From contig CM055096.1 in assembly GCA_029204225.1 (NCBI GenBank), positions 75,243,521 to 75,307,520 on the forward strand: DNA of 64,000 bases, read 5' to 3'. Below are positions 11,115 to 21,869 of the stretch, in pieces. Positions within the stretch are counted from its first letter, which is position 1; each line of letters begins with the position of its first letter. Below the pieces are notes generated by a model that worked only from the letters and a program-made list of their open reading frames with translations, was not told the DNA's origin and searched no databases. Both the position numbers and the translations under genes were made by a program. This DNA comes from Diphasiastrum complanatum. Taxonomy: Eukaryota > Streptophyta > Lycopodiopsida > Lycopodiales > Lycopodiaceae.

Positions 11115-11359
11115 AGAGCGCTTGTGTACAGCCAAGAGTGCTAGCCTGAGGTAGAAGATTGTTGAAGGCCTTGGCAGTGGTATAGGACGCTATCAGGCTT
11201 GGAAGTCGGATCTTGCTTGTTACAGGTCACGGGCCAGGGCACGAAGGGTCGACCCGGGTTAGGTCCTACGGCGGGGTGGATCGTGAGCGTTCAGTTTCTA
11301 TGATGACCGGCACCTGGCGGTTTAGGGTTTTGAGATTGTAACAGTTGGTATCAGAGTGG
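11115..11359 (+). mobile_element. Gypsy B 5' LTR, second half, and primer site
   Basis: This continues the LTR cut at 4728. It ends GATTGTAACA at 11343. A two-base gap and a primer site TGGTATCAGAGTGG (11346-11359) follow, complementary to the 3' end of initiator-Met tRNA. The full LTR would be about 440 bp. Confidence 0.75.
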
Positions 11360-11398
11360 CGCAGCGGAAGCGTGGTGGGCCCATAACCCACAGGTTTA

Positions 11399-12665
11399 TT
11401 GCGGAAATTAAAGGTGGAAACAAACCAAAGTGACCATCGATATGTGGTAAAGCTGGCCACCGGAGCAGAGAGTCAAGTTTGGGACCAAATAGTCCCACGT
11501 CTTCCTGTACAAATTCAGGGTTATAAGGATAAATTAGATTTCCATGTAATGAATTTGGATAAAGTAGACATTATACTTGGTAAGGGGTGGTTCAATGAGA
11601 GGAATGAGTCGTTAAAGAAAAACTACGTAACTCACAATTTGTCGTTCTTGCATAATGGCTCTCTCATTGAATTGAATGGAAATGTGGATATTTCTTCTCC
11701 TTATATGCTTTCTGCTATGGAAACAGTTAAATGTATGGAAGTTGTTGATTGTAATTCTTATTTATGTTGGTTGAAGGATTTCACTTACCATGAAGAATGC
11801 AATTCACAATATTATATTTCCAGATGGAATTAATGTCTAACAACCTAAAACAAGAAAATTCACCAAAGGTGAAACCTTTAGGAGACTTAGACAAGAATTT
11901 AACGATGTGTTTCCTGAACAGCTTCCAGAGGGTCTTCCCCCCTCTAGGAGAGTCGACCATGGTATTAAACTCATTCCTAGTAGTTCTCCCATATCCTTGT
12001 ATCCTTTCAAGATGAGTACTACAGAGGAGGATGAATTCTATAGACAGCTGCAAAACTATCTTAAGATGGGCCATGTGACACCTAGTAAGTCCCCTTGGGG
12101 GGCACCAGTTATCTTAGTTAATTAAAAAGACGGAGGTACTCGTCTTTGTGTGGACTATAAAAAGTTAAATAAATTAACGATTAAAAACCATTACCCCTTA
12201 CCTCGAATGGATGAGTTGGTTCATCGATTGCATAGTGCAAAGTACTTCACCAAAATCGATTTGAGATCAGGGTATCATCAGATTTGAATGAGTGAGAATG
12301 TTGAAAAAACCGGGTTTAGGACTAGGTATGGCCATTATGAATTTCTGGTTTTACCTTTTGGATTGACTAATGCTCCTGCGACTTTCCAGCAGATGATGAG
12401 AGATCTTCTTCGTCCAAATCTGGGAAAGTTCGTCATAGTTTACTTAGATGATATTCTCATCTACAGTAAAACTTTGGAGCATGAGGAGCATCTCAGTACT
12501 ATCTTAAAGTTACTTAGACAGGAGAAGCTCTTTGCCAAAGAATCTAAATGTGTCTTCTTCCACAAGAGATTGGTTTATCTCGGTCACGTTATATCGAACC
12601 ATGGGTTGGAGATTGAATCAAATAAAGTCCGACAAGTTCGTGAATGGCCAAGACTCGTAGCTTGA
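11399..12665 (+). pseudogene. Gypsy B pol remnant: protease tail and reverse transcriptase
   Basis: The frame at 11399-11833 starts inside the protease region (VDIILGKGWFNE), directly after the leader, so gag and the DTG motif are deleted. RT follows: [74 protein letters not shown] and the catalytic VYLDDILIYS at about 12440, then YLGHVISNHGLEI. TAA occurs at 12123 and TGA at 12286, and frames shift around 11840-11910. It stops after REWPRLVA at 12665. RNase H and integrase are not found on this strand; related ones lie inverted at 13.2-13.9 kb. Confidence 0.87.
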
Positions 12666-12699
12666 AAGCCCTTGATGCCAATAGATGTCTTCGCGATGG

Positions 12700-13205
12700 A
12701 ACTGCTAAAGACGAAGCCTGCTGGGTTTCTTGCGATACATCCGCTATTTGGTAAAGTATCTCCACCTTGTTCCCTTCAACTCATTGTGGTGAAAAGTGAG
12801 GCCGGAACAAGATTTGAATCTAGGGAGCTACCTGTGTAGTCGCGACAGCTTCTTGCTTATATTGCTCGATTATCTCCCTGCCCTTTGCTAATTCTTAAAA
12901 TTTGTTCCTTCTCTAGTTGCGCTAAATTCAACTATACTTGAAGGAGTGGTACCTGTCGCTTGGCTTCGAGAACAACCTTATTGACTTGCTCCTGCACACT
13001 ATGTAAGGTGGCCTGCAACTGTGTAACATATTTATTGCAAGGTTGCTTCATGCGTTTTAGCTTCTGATAGCTGCGGCTTGGCCTTCTCTTCATGCTGCTT
13101 TGAGATGAGCAGCTCATTATTCACCTTGATTAACTTTTGAGCCATGAGCATGTTGTCTAGGCCCAACTCTGCTATGCGATTTGCCAGTGAACTTAGAATC
13201 CCGAT
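12700..13205 (-). pseudogene. Coiled-coil coding fragment of unknown origin
   Basis: The minus strand, across frameshifts, gives heptad-like and charge-rich stretches: IAELGLDNMLMAQKLIKVNN, ELLISKQHEEKAK, LQATLHSVQEQVNKVVLEAK, AQLEKEQIL and AKGREIIEQYKQEAV. It joins abruptly to a gypsy integrase fragment at about 13205. A similar acidic coiled-coil scrap is at 15300-15600 on the same strand. I do not recognise the protein. Confidence 0.4.
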
Positions 13206-13910
13206 CACTAACAATGTCATTCGGCAAACCAAACAACCTGGAAAACTTTTCCACGAAAAGCTAAGCAAGTTCCGAAGCTTTGACAGACTGCCTAGTTGGA
13301 ATGAATTTCGCCATTTTGGTTAGTCTGTCCACTATAACTCAAATAGCATCATATTGTTTCCCCGTCCGAGGTAGCCCAACCACAAAATCCATGGAAATAC
13401 TTTCCCATTTCCTTTCGAGAATTTCCAAAGAAGTAACAAACCAACCTGCCTTAAGTCTTTCAGCTTTATTTACTTGGCATTGTTCACATTTATGAACGTA
13501 TGCCTCCACTTGACCTTTTAGATCTGGCCAATAAAAGTTTCCTTTTATTAGGCCAAGCGTTCTTTGTGAGCCAGGGTGCCCCGTACACGGGCTGTCATGA
13601 CATTCATGCAAGATTGGGGCACTAATATCATCATTTTCTGACACACAAACTTTTCCATTCCGGAAAAGTAACCCATTCCTAGTAGAATAGTCTCTTAAAT
13701 CTTGTCCTGAGGAGAAATCTTGGAATCCTGCTTTCCAAGTTCACCAGTAGATCTAGAAGTACCTGCCAGGACGTCTAGCCAAATACGACCGACGTACCTA
13801 TCGATCTTACATCTCTTGAGGACATATATAAATCAGATTGGATCTCAGAAAAGCTTAACTGATTAATCTCTCCAATCCGGCTTAAGGCATCCGCGACACT
13901 ATTTGAGGTA
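13205..13910 (-). pseudogene. Gypsy RNase H end and integrase N-terminus and core fragment
   Basis: Reading down from 13910, NSVADALSRIGE is the end of RNase H. NGLLFRNGKVC and the HHCC zinc region follow (HECHDSPCTGHPG, then CEQCQVNKAE, 13644-13440). ESISMDFVVGLPRTG holds the first catalytic Asp. An interrupted stretch then gives LFGLPNDIVSDRDSKFTG with the second catalytic Asp at about 13210, where it is cut. It could be the inverted remainder of gypsy B or a related copy. Confidence 0.8.
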
Positions 13911-13914
13911 CCCA

Positions 13915-15290
13915 TCCTATAAAGTCCAACACACAGGATACAAGTCTAAGCATACCAATCAAAGCAACAACACAAGGGAACGGGTGGTGGATAAACCAAC
14001 CCAACCAAACCTAGATCGTACGGATCTCACTAACTTTTGTGGTGTGATCATTAAGAGGGAGTCTTGTGAAGGAAAGGGCAAAGGAAGAGTGACTCTTGGG
14101 AAGATCCAAGGCATGGATCTTACATCTCTTCATCAACTCAACGGATGCTATGATTGTGGTGGAGTGTTCATGCATGATCAAGATGGCAAAAGGTTGGATG
14201 AAGAAGACTACATGGAGCAACTCAAGTGGCAATTTCTTCAAGGCAAGGAAGATCTCATTGGTGAGATCATTGAGGTTTGGTTTGAACTCAAATGGGCTGG
14301 TTTGATTAGGTTTGATATTCAAATTCATCTACTCTACTTCATGTTGGATAGTACTTTCAGAGGTTCAGATCTGAAGATGTTTATAAATGCAAAGTCCTTC
14401 ATGTTTTATTGGAAGATCAAGATGTTGATCTTGAATTGCTTCATCAACACCAAGAGGCAAGTAGCAATTGGAAGCTAGTCAAAAGCATCAAAGGGGAGCC
14501 ACATGGGCAAAGCATTTTGGATCTATTTTTGTAGGTTTTTGAAGGTTCAAGTAAGGTTCTTGGAGCAGCAAGGAAGTGTCCTTTTACTCTACCTTACTTG
14601 TTTAATCTCATGTATGAACATTGTCATGTCAATGTGTTGGAATTGTCAAAATTCAATGAAACTAGTTCCATAGTTTTGCATCCTTTGGATCTTGGAGATG
14701 GAATAGTTATCATTGCTGGTTTTTATGATCAAGTACATGTATTCATTCAAATCTTGAAAGATATTGAAGTGGTCAATATGGTTACTTTTGAGCAAAGTTC
14801 AAGATTTAGCATCCAAGTGTTGGCAAATTGGCAAATTGTTGACAATGTAGGATCAAGGGTTGTATGCAAATCTTGTGAAGATACTTCAAGTATTTCAAGT
14901 TCAGGTTTTGCTTATTCGGTTCATTCATGGAGATACATGGTGCATTCACTATGGGCATAGTGGAATGTGGAGGCGGCATGCAAACACTTGTTGGTTACTT
15001 TCACTTACAACTTGTTTGCTGCTGTTTTATAGAGAATTCAAGGGTGGATACATGGAGGAATCCTTTCATTATGATTCTATGTTCTTTTACATGTATCTTG
15101 TTCACCGTTCTATGTAAAATTGATGTAAGAAAAAGTGAAGCATCCTAAATGGACACTATTATCTGTATCAACTATTTTGTACTTCATATTCTACATATTA
15201 AAACACTTGAGAAGAGCTCTATTATCATGATGGAGATCATTCTTAGAATGGAGCAAAGTAGTGTTGTGAAACTAGCAAGTTAAGTTGAAG
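13915..15290 (+). pseudogene. Unidentified repeated coding segment, copy K
   Basis: Open stretches are joined by frameshifts. The frame at 13903-14478 contains CYDCGGVFMHDQDGKRLDEE and WFELKWAG. Another frame carries EDQDVDLELL near 14415, LVKSIKGE near 14475, SSKV...RKC near 14550-14575, HCHVNVLELSKF near 14620, and KIDVRKSEAS at about 15117-15148. The DNA and several of these motifs match the segment in copia H (54829-54303 plus 36933-36591), including GKTS/NETS, LVKSIKGE, RKC and SEAS...DTI. No retrotransposon enzyme is present. It matches nothing I know; it looks like cargo of LTR elements. Nonsense codons (for example TAG after DLFL) mean this copy is dead. Confidence 0.6.
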
Positions 15291-15299
15291 TGCCTCAGC

Positions 15300-15610
15300 T
15301 TGCTGTGGAATAATGCTTAGCATTGCTGGTTGGTCTGCAGCAGCTGCGATACTGACTGTTTTACCTTCGCATCATCCTCGGGTTCAGTCTGCGTCTCTTG
15401 ATCTTTCTGGATTTGTTTGTAGATGACGTCTATCTGGATGGCCTTCTCTGATATAGCTTTGGCTGGTCCTCCATCTGCATAGACTGATCTTGGCACTGAG
15501 CTGGTTCTTCCTCCTCAAAAGTCTGGATTTGGCTTGATTGAAATTTAGCCTCTTCTAGCTCTTCTTTTAATTTTTCATAAGCAACCATCTGAGGTTGCAG
15601 ATATTGCAGC
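15300..15610 (-). pseudogene. Acidic coiled-coil coding fragment
   Basis: The minus strand reads PQMVAYEKLKEELEEAKF, then QIQTFEEEEPAQ, MQMEDQPK, AIQIDVIYKQIQKDQETQTE. This is Glu/Gln-rich and helical in character, with no enzyme motif. It may be part of the same unknown protein as 12700-13205. Low certainty. Confidence 0.35.
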
Positions 15611-15639
15611 TTGGATCATTCTTTCTTGAATTCCCTTCC

Positions 15640-16375
15640 AGGTTATTGGGTCGATCCTATATCTATGGATCAATCATAGTCATGGAAAGAGGAATCACAC
15701 TAGCAGCATGTAGCTACCAATCACAAAATCAAGCATACACTAGTGAGAGCCCAATAGGTATACTTATACCCTCCAAGGCCCATGCACCACTAGTAGTGCA
15801 CTGTGACACCTCACTGGACACCTCTGTAGCCTATCTGGGCCACGTCCTCCAGTTCCCTAATGACTCACTGATAGACCCATACCAACTCCACCACCATGTG
15901 TTTAGGCCTACAACCATTAATTATGACCATGTACACATAAGGGCCCCAATTCCCTTATAGTCACAATTAACTTACGGGTTGTTGGTCTACTGATCCTTAG
16001 CATGGACACGCTACCCGAGACATGACACGTCCGGTACCCAATGTCATAATGAAATTCTTGGAGCATTTCCAACCATCTAGCTTTACGACCCCTAAGGTCA
16101 ACCGCATCCTTAATATACTTTAACGCTTGATGGTCTGTTACTATGGTAAATTGGGAGCCATACAAATAATGTCTCCACACTTTCAAAGCATGAATTACAA
16201 CAAAAAATTCTTGTCGTAGGTGGCATACCGCCTTTGAGTAGGATCTAGCTTCTTGCCTTCAAAAGCAACCGGTCTACCATCCTGATATAGGATAGCATAG
16301 TCCACAAGTCACTGGTCAAGTCAACAAGCCCAGTCGACATTCAGCCTCAAGTTGGGGTCCCTAACACTAAACCTT
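15640..16375 (-). mobile_element. Mosaic gypsy remnant: LTR piece, RNase H, LTR
   Basis: On the minus strand, 16370-16295 is a diverged start of the gypsy B LTR (TGTTAGGGACC, then GACTTGACCAGTGAC). It joins directly to RNase H coding sequence (DGRPVAFEGKKLDP, then KVWRHYLYGSQFTIVTDHQA and LRGRKARWLEMLQEF, about 16290-16035). This joins at 16027 to an LTR beginning TGTCATGTCTCGGGTAGCG that matches the gypsy C LTR at 33632. All the rest of the element between these points is missing. Confidence 0.7.
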
Positions 16376-19260
16376 ATGTGGAGGGTACTCATGCAAATTC
16401 AGCCCTTAAGAGGAAGGTTCTAACCAACAACTAAAATGCATACAGCCTTTGTTTGTGGAAGGACAAACCCATATGCTAAGTGCAAAGCCCATTCCCAAAA
16501 GACTACATGTACAGAGCAAGTGGTGGTGGCCATAATAAATGTCATTGATAATGTGCATAACCATGGTTCCAACAAGCAATAATGGTGTAACTGTAAATTT
16601 TAAAAGAATAACCCTTATCAATGTATTTAAAGGTGTCACAAAGCAGGATGAAGGATACAATATGTGAAGATGCTTGGCATAACAACCGACTCAATGCAAA
16701 CAGTGCATAAAGATGCATAGATCCTAGATAGCCAGTGTTACATAATAAAATGGTCAATGAAAGACAAGCCATACAATTGTCTCTGGTTCACGTCACTCCG
16801 TGAAGGGACTCCAATTACCAGGATACTTCCAGCACCTAGTGCCATAAAAAACGATACTGTGCTGAAACAGACTATGATCTCTATACTAACAGTGACAACT
16901 GCATAAACCAAACACTTTGCAGATGTAGCAACAATCAAAATGTCATCCCAAAACACATCAACAGACAGTCAATCCCACTCCATCTGGACATTGGAATAGT
17001 ACACTAGTAACTAACTACAAAATTACATGCATAAAACCTCAAATCTCAACTGCTAGCAAGGGTAGCAAGCTATACCCAAAAGCTCAGCACCTAACATCAC
17101 TTGGCACACATTGTCGAGAGCTTTCCATATGATTTGCATAGTAAAAAATGTGGGAAAAAATACAAAACAAGAATAATGTTCGAATAAAGCGTCTCAGTTA
17201 CGACAATTGTGCTATAAAATATCTGAAGCCACAGTACAAGTCAAAATCAAAACCCACTTGGAAGCTTCTCTACAAGTCCATGACATATGGAACCACCACT
17301 TCTTTGCCCATCTTAAGCAGCATCCTCATTATGCCATTTCTAGGATCTCCCACCTCATTTTCTTGAGCCTCGTCCTCTCATGTGTTTCAATCTGCTTTGA
17401 ACTCCTCATCCCTTCCTAGTGCATGCAATTTATTTGCATATATAACTCATTTTGTAGATAGACGTCTGCTTAGTCTTGTAAAACAAGGTCCTCCAAAAGT
17501 GGCCTGGGTCCTTTTTCATATCCTTTAACAGCTCTTCTTGCCAATTTTGGATGTGTTTTGGCTTTCTTGACTTTGTTGGGTTTTCCAAAGGTTGATGTTC
17601 TCAAATTCTACCTTGAAGGGGGGTGTGTCGGTAGCAACATTATGTGGTCCCCATAAAGAGTGATCGGTGTGAATATAAGGTCAGACCATGAGGGATACAA
17701 ATCAGCAAACCCATGAAATAATCAACTACAACATGTCATCAGTTTTTGAGAGTGCTAAATGAAATCAGTTTATGTCTGCCAGTCTGCCAAGCCATGACTA
17801 TCTCATATGATTATCCTAAATATGGTAGATGTTGTAGCCATCAGTTGAATCCTTCTGCAGATCCACTGATGATCGTGGAATTGCCTCAAAAAATCATGCA
17901 TGTGATCCGTTATCTTCTACAGAATGCATTGAAAGCAATGCAAAGGAAGACTCTCCCCATCTCTCTGAATCGGCTAATATCTCAATTGAATAATCACAAG
18001 AAACACTGCGTTGTGCTCTCATGTCTCCATCACAAAATGGAGACACTGAGCTAGAACACAATGGTAAGTGCAGGCTGGCCGCTGGAAGGAATTCAGGTAT
18101 AGGCATGCCACTGCTAGAAAATCTCTCCCACCCATTAATCTGAACTCAAATCCCAATTGAATCTTAGACTCAAGGCTGTTTGAATCAACCCTTGAATTGT
18201 TAAAAAGACTAGAACCTTGTATTAAGCTCCTACCAAATGATTTGAAAAAACCCCTAATCTCTTTCAAATCTCACAAAAAAAGCGGAAATAAGAGGGGGGG
18301 AGATTTAAAATTTTCAGAGAATCGACATGTTGGATTCGAGCTTCAAATTCAGATTCAATTTGAGTTGATAATGTTGCAAATTGTTAGACTAACATTGTTA
18401 CTGAATGCAACTACTTCTGATATTTAGTTGTTTGAGAAAATGTAACACTAGTTTCTAATTGCAATTATCTGTCACAAAGTATCGCTCGTCTCAATGTCTT
18501 CCAATGTGACCTGTTTAATGTTACAACTTACTAAGTTTCTAGTCCCCAAGGGACACGGCCCACAAAATTCAAATAGAATCCCCCCAATAGGAAAATAAAC
18601 AAAAAAAAAACGTTTGAACCTTTTCCCGATTCGAACCAAGCTAGCTGGTTCGAATTGGTTCGAATCGCCCAATTCAAAATCGGCCGTTTGAATCGGCTGG
18701 TAACCTTGGTGCTTTCATGTCTCCATAACAAAAAGGAGACACTGAGCTAGAACATAAGTGCATGTAAGAAAAATCAGGTCGCTCATCACCAGCATGATGT
18801 TGTGTACTATTGATTATAAAGGCCTTCTCATGAGCCACAATAAAGAATAAAGCATCCCTCCACTGACCATGCCCTCACCCATCGCCCTCCAATGGAATTT
18901 TTCTTGAATTCATGGGACACAGTCTCAAGATGTTCCAACTTCCAGAAGAATAGCTTTTGCATGAGAAATTATTGTAAGAAACTCCAATCAATCGGATAGG
19001 AAGTTCAAGAGCATTTTCCTTGTTCACTTTGCAACCATTGCATGAATTTACGTTGCCGTCTCTGCAAAAATAATACTTGAATACACTGCTTCAGTCCAAC
19101 AAATTCCTTCAAACACATGGATATTTGTCAACTTGTGATTTTGATATATTTCAGAGGCAATTCATCAAGCTCAGATTTGATAGCATCACTACCACCAGAT
19201 TGCCATTTTGTGGCAACAGATATCCATGAAATGAGTCAATCCCAGAGTCGGAGGTCTGTT
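16376..19260. other. Intergenic or downstream region, no gene recognised
   Basis: Short open frames show no domain and A/T content is high. A block reading CTCCAT-ACAAAA-GGAGACACTGAGC occurs twice (18022-18056 and 18717-18751), and each copy can fold because CTCCAT/ATGGAG are complementary. A GGTTCGAA-rich repeat lies at 18530-18720. The region is downstream of the thiouridylase exons and may hold its missing last exons or 3' UTR, but I could not place them. Confidence 0.5.
18530..18720. repeat. GGTTCGAAT-rich dispersed repeat, copy 1
   Basis: It contains GATTCGAACC, TGGTTCGAATTGGTTCGAAT, and CGGCCGTTTGAATCGGC. Related clusters lie at 21335-21425 and 25110-25200, all within or next to the thiouridylase gene. 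The words resemble the pol III B box (GGTTCGANTCC), but no complete tRNA fold is present. Confidence 0.5.
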
Positions 19261-19378
19261 GTATTCAAATTAGCCTTGGATCCAGCAATAACTTTTCAGT
19301 GAAGGTATCAAACTCAAGGCTCAAATATATCTGGCACAACAGTGCCATGGATATTTTCTCTTTAAAGTATGAGATTAC

Positions 19379-19488
19379 CCGGGAAATGGGACACTGGAAA
19401 GATCCCCACAAAAACTTCATATAGAACCACGCTAGCCAGGGATTTGATAACATTATTTTCAGGCAGCCTGAATGAAGCATCATCAAAG
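19379..19488 (-). CDS. Possible thiouridylase exon 6
   Basis: A short intron of 81 bp with a TATTTGCAG acceptor leads to 110 bp in phase, ending FLWGSFQCPISR at a GGTAATCTC donor. The trp- and FQC-containing stretch loosely recalls the start of the C-terminal domain, but the match is weak. No convincing exon follows. Confidence 0.4.
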
Positions 19489-21449
19489 CTGCAAATATTG
19501 TGGTACGTCAGTTATACCACCAAACTATTAAAATAAGAGTGGTTCACAGTGTAAATTGTCAAAGAGTACCTGCAACAGCAGACTTGCAGTATAAAGCAGG
19601 ATGAGCGGATCCTTGCGCAACGAACACAATGTGATTCTTTACATCCTTCCCTACGACATACCACGCTTCAGTAGCTCCAGCTATCCGAGCTCTCTGCCCA
19701 AATGTGTATGCAGGAAGACCAGTATGTGTTCCCAACACTGCCTTGTCAGTAACTGAAACAAATGGACCAGGGATCATGTCCACATACTCTGCTATGAACT
19801 CTGAAAATTGACGTCTGCCCACAAAGCAGATACCAGCACTACTCCGCCTGTTTGCAGTTTGCAAGCCTGCCTCAGTAGCAATCTTCCTTACCTCTGACTT
19901 CAAGAGAGATCCTAAAGGAAAGATAACCTTGTGAAAAGCAGCTTGCCCCTGTCCAAACAAATCATCCATCAACACATAACCGACATAGTGACTATTTCAT
20001 AGGTACTATTGAAAAATAAAGTAAGCATCAAGTTGCAAAGAATAGAGTGCTTCTAGTTTCACAGCATGTATGCCAAGCCATGAAAAGAATTAAGTGTTTC
20101 AGTTGTACACATGCGAGTTTTACTGTGAACTAGTTTGAAAACTATTCAGTTCTTTTCTCTACATAGCCATCAAAAGCACAAGTTTGCCTGAGCTAAGCCC
20201 TCACTAACCACGGAAGCCAAAAAGTACGACTGATCCTTGTTCCTGTCAACACCACGAAGTAACTGCCATGACCCTTCCTGAGATTGACTTAAACGAGCAT
20301 AGTGTCCAGTGGCAAGCCAATCTGCTCCCATGTGCAATGCTTGCTCCAGTAAGGCATCAAACTGCAAAAACTATCTTTTTATGTAACAAAAAAAAGATTT
20401 TGAAAGAACTGAAAGGTGACATTAAAGCCAAAATATCTCTTTTCTTAATTAAAAGCACATCAAAGAAAAACCTATAAATCATCGAAGAGTGTGTAAGCAG
20501 CTTTCAAAGCAGAGATAGAAAAGCAGAGTTTCATTATTAAATAAACTGGGAGAAGAAGTCAAATATGTCAGCACAGATCAACTAAAATCTGTGACTCAGC
20601 CATTACCTTGATGTACTGATTACAAGGAAGATCTGGATTAGGTGTACGGCCCATAGAAAATTCCCTGGTGAATGATTCAAAAACATCTAACCAGTAACGT
20701 CGATGGTAGTCCACTTGAAAAAGATCAATTCCTAGATAACAGAGACCCACCAAATATGAACAGAACTATTAAAAGGTCGTGAGATGCAATTGACCTACAG
20801 AAGTGACTCACTGAAAACTCATGAATCTCTCGACTTACATAAGTGCAAAAGATAAAAAACAGGATCTATATTAAAAAGGCCTCACTTCTGCATTAACAAA
20901 CTTTCAGGGACCAATAACGTATCTGAGCAGAAAACCCTTAAGCTATTTGGGTATACCTGATTGCAAAGCTTCTATACACATAACAGATATACTTTGTCAT
21001 TAAAAGCCAACAAACTGTGACTCTAACAATCCGTAGGAGAAGCACAAACCAAGCTGCTTACACACTTTTCGAGCATCTTCATAATCTTGATCTCCAGGGC
21101 AAACATGCATGCCTTTCTCATCCTGAGAATCCCAATTCTGCATATGCAACCCGAAAACTTCAAAGCCCTGCACACCAAGGAAATAGTTGACTATCAAGCA
21201 CAAGTGGGAACATGAATAAAGACATGTTTGAGATTTCCACATCATAATCCGACTCCAAAAGAAAACTAAGAAATCAAAAAATAAGAATCATGTGGAAGAG
21301 TCTGTGGACCTCTCTGCTGAGGAAGAACGCTTTAGCATAGTGGCATCGAACCGCGGTTCGAACATTTGAATCGATAGGGTCCAGTTCAAACCAGTTCCCA
21401 ATTCAAACCGGGACTGTTGCAAACTGGCCGCGCGGTCCAGAACAGCGCG

Positions 21450-21523
<74 letters not shown>

Positions 21524-21828
21524 AGAGCTTTATTAATGTCTTCTGATGCCAAAAAGCATACAGAACAGAGTAATACATCTCAAGTGTGTAGAAACATGGG
21601 AGCATAGTAAGAGATATAAACTGAAATACATACTGTCTATAACTGAAAGAAATACATCAACGAATCTATATCCAAGAGATGGAACTATATGTGATATCTA
21701 CTGGGATTACTGAAGAAGTCTGTGATACGCAGCCCAGAAGATGATACTGCGGTGGATGGTGGACGCTGATGGCAGCTATGTCGTCTCCGTGAACACTGAC
21801 TCTGACAAAGATGGGAGTGATGTTTGCC

Positions 21829-21869
<41 letters not shown>

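Noticed and set aside
14011-14328. Minus-strand ORF of 105 codons
   Set aside because: It is the antisense shadow of copy K, whose plus-strand reading is supported by similarity to copia H.
17894-18267. Minus-strand ORFs as the missing thiouridylase C-terminus
   Set aside because: No motif of the C-terminal beta-barrel domain and no consistent splice phase were found.
18640-18700. tRNA gene suggested by GGTTCGAATC words
   Set aside because: No acceptor stem, anticodon arm or A box could be fitted around them; the words are repeated several times in tandem.
21288-21605. Ser/Leu-repeat ORF on the minus strand
   Set aside because: It is produced by the GA microsatellite, not by a gene.
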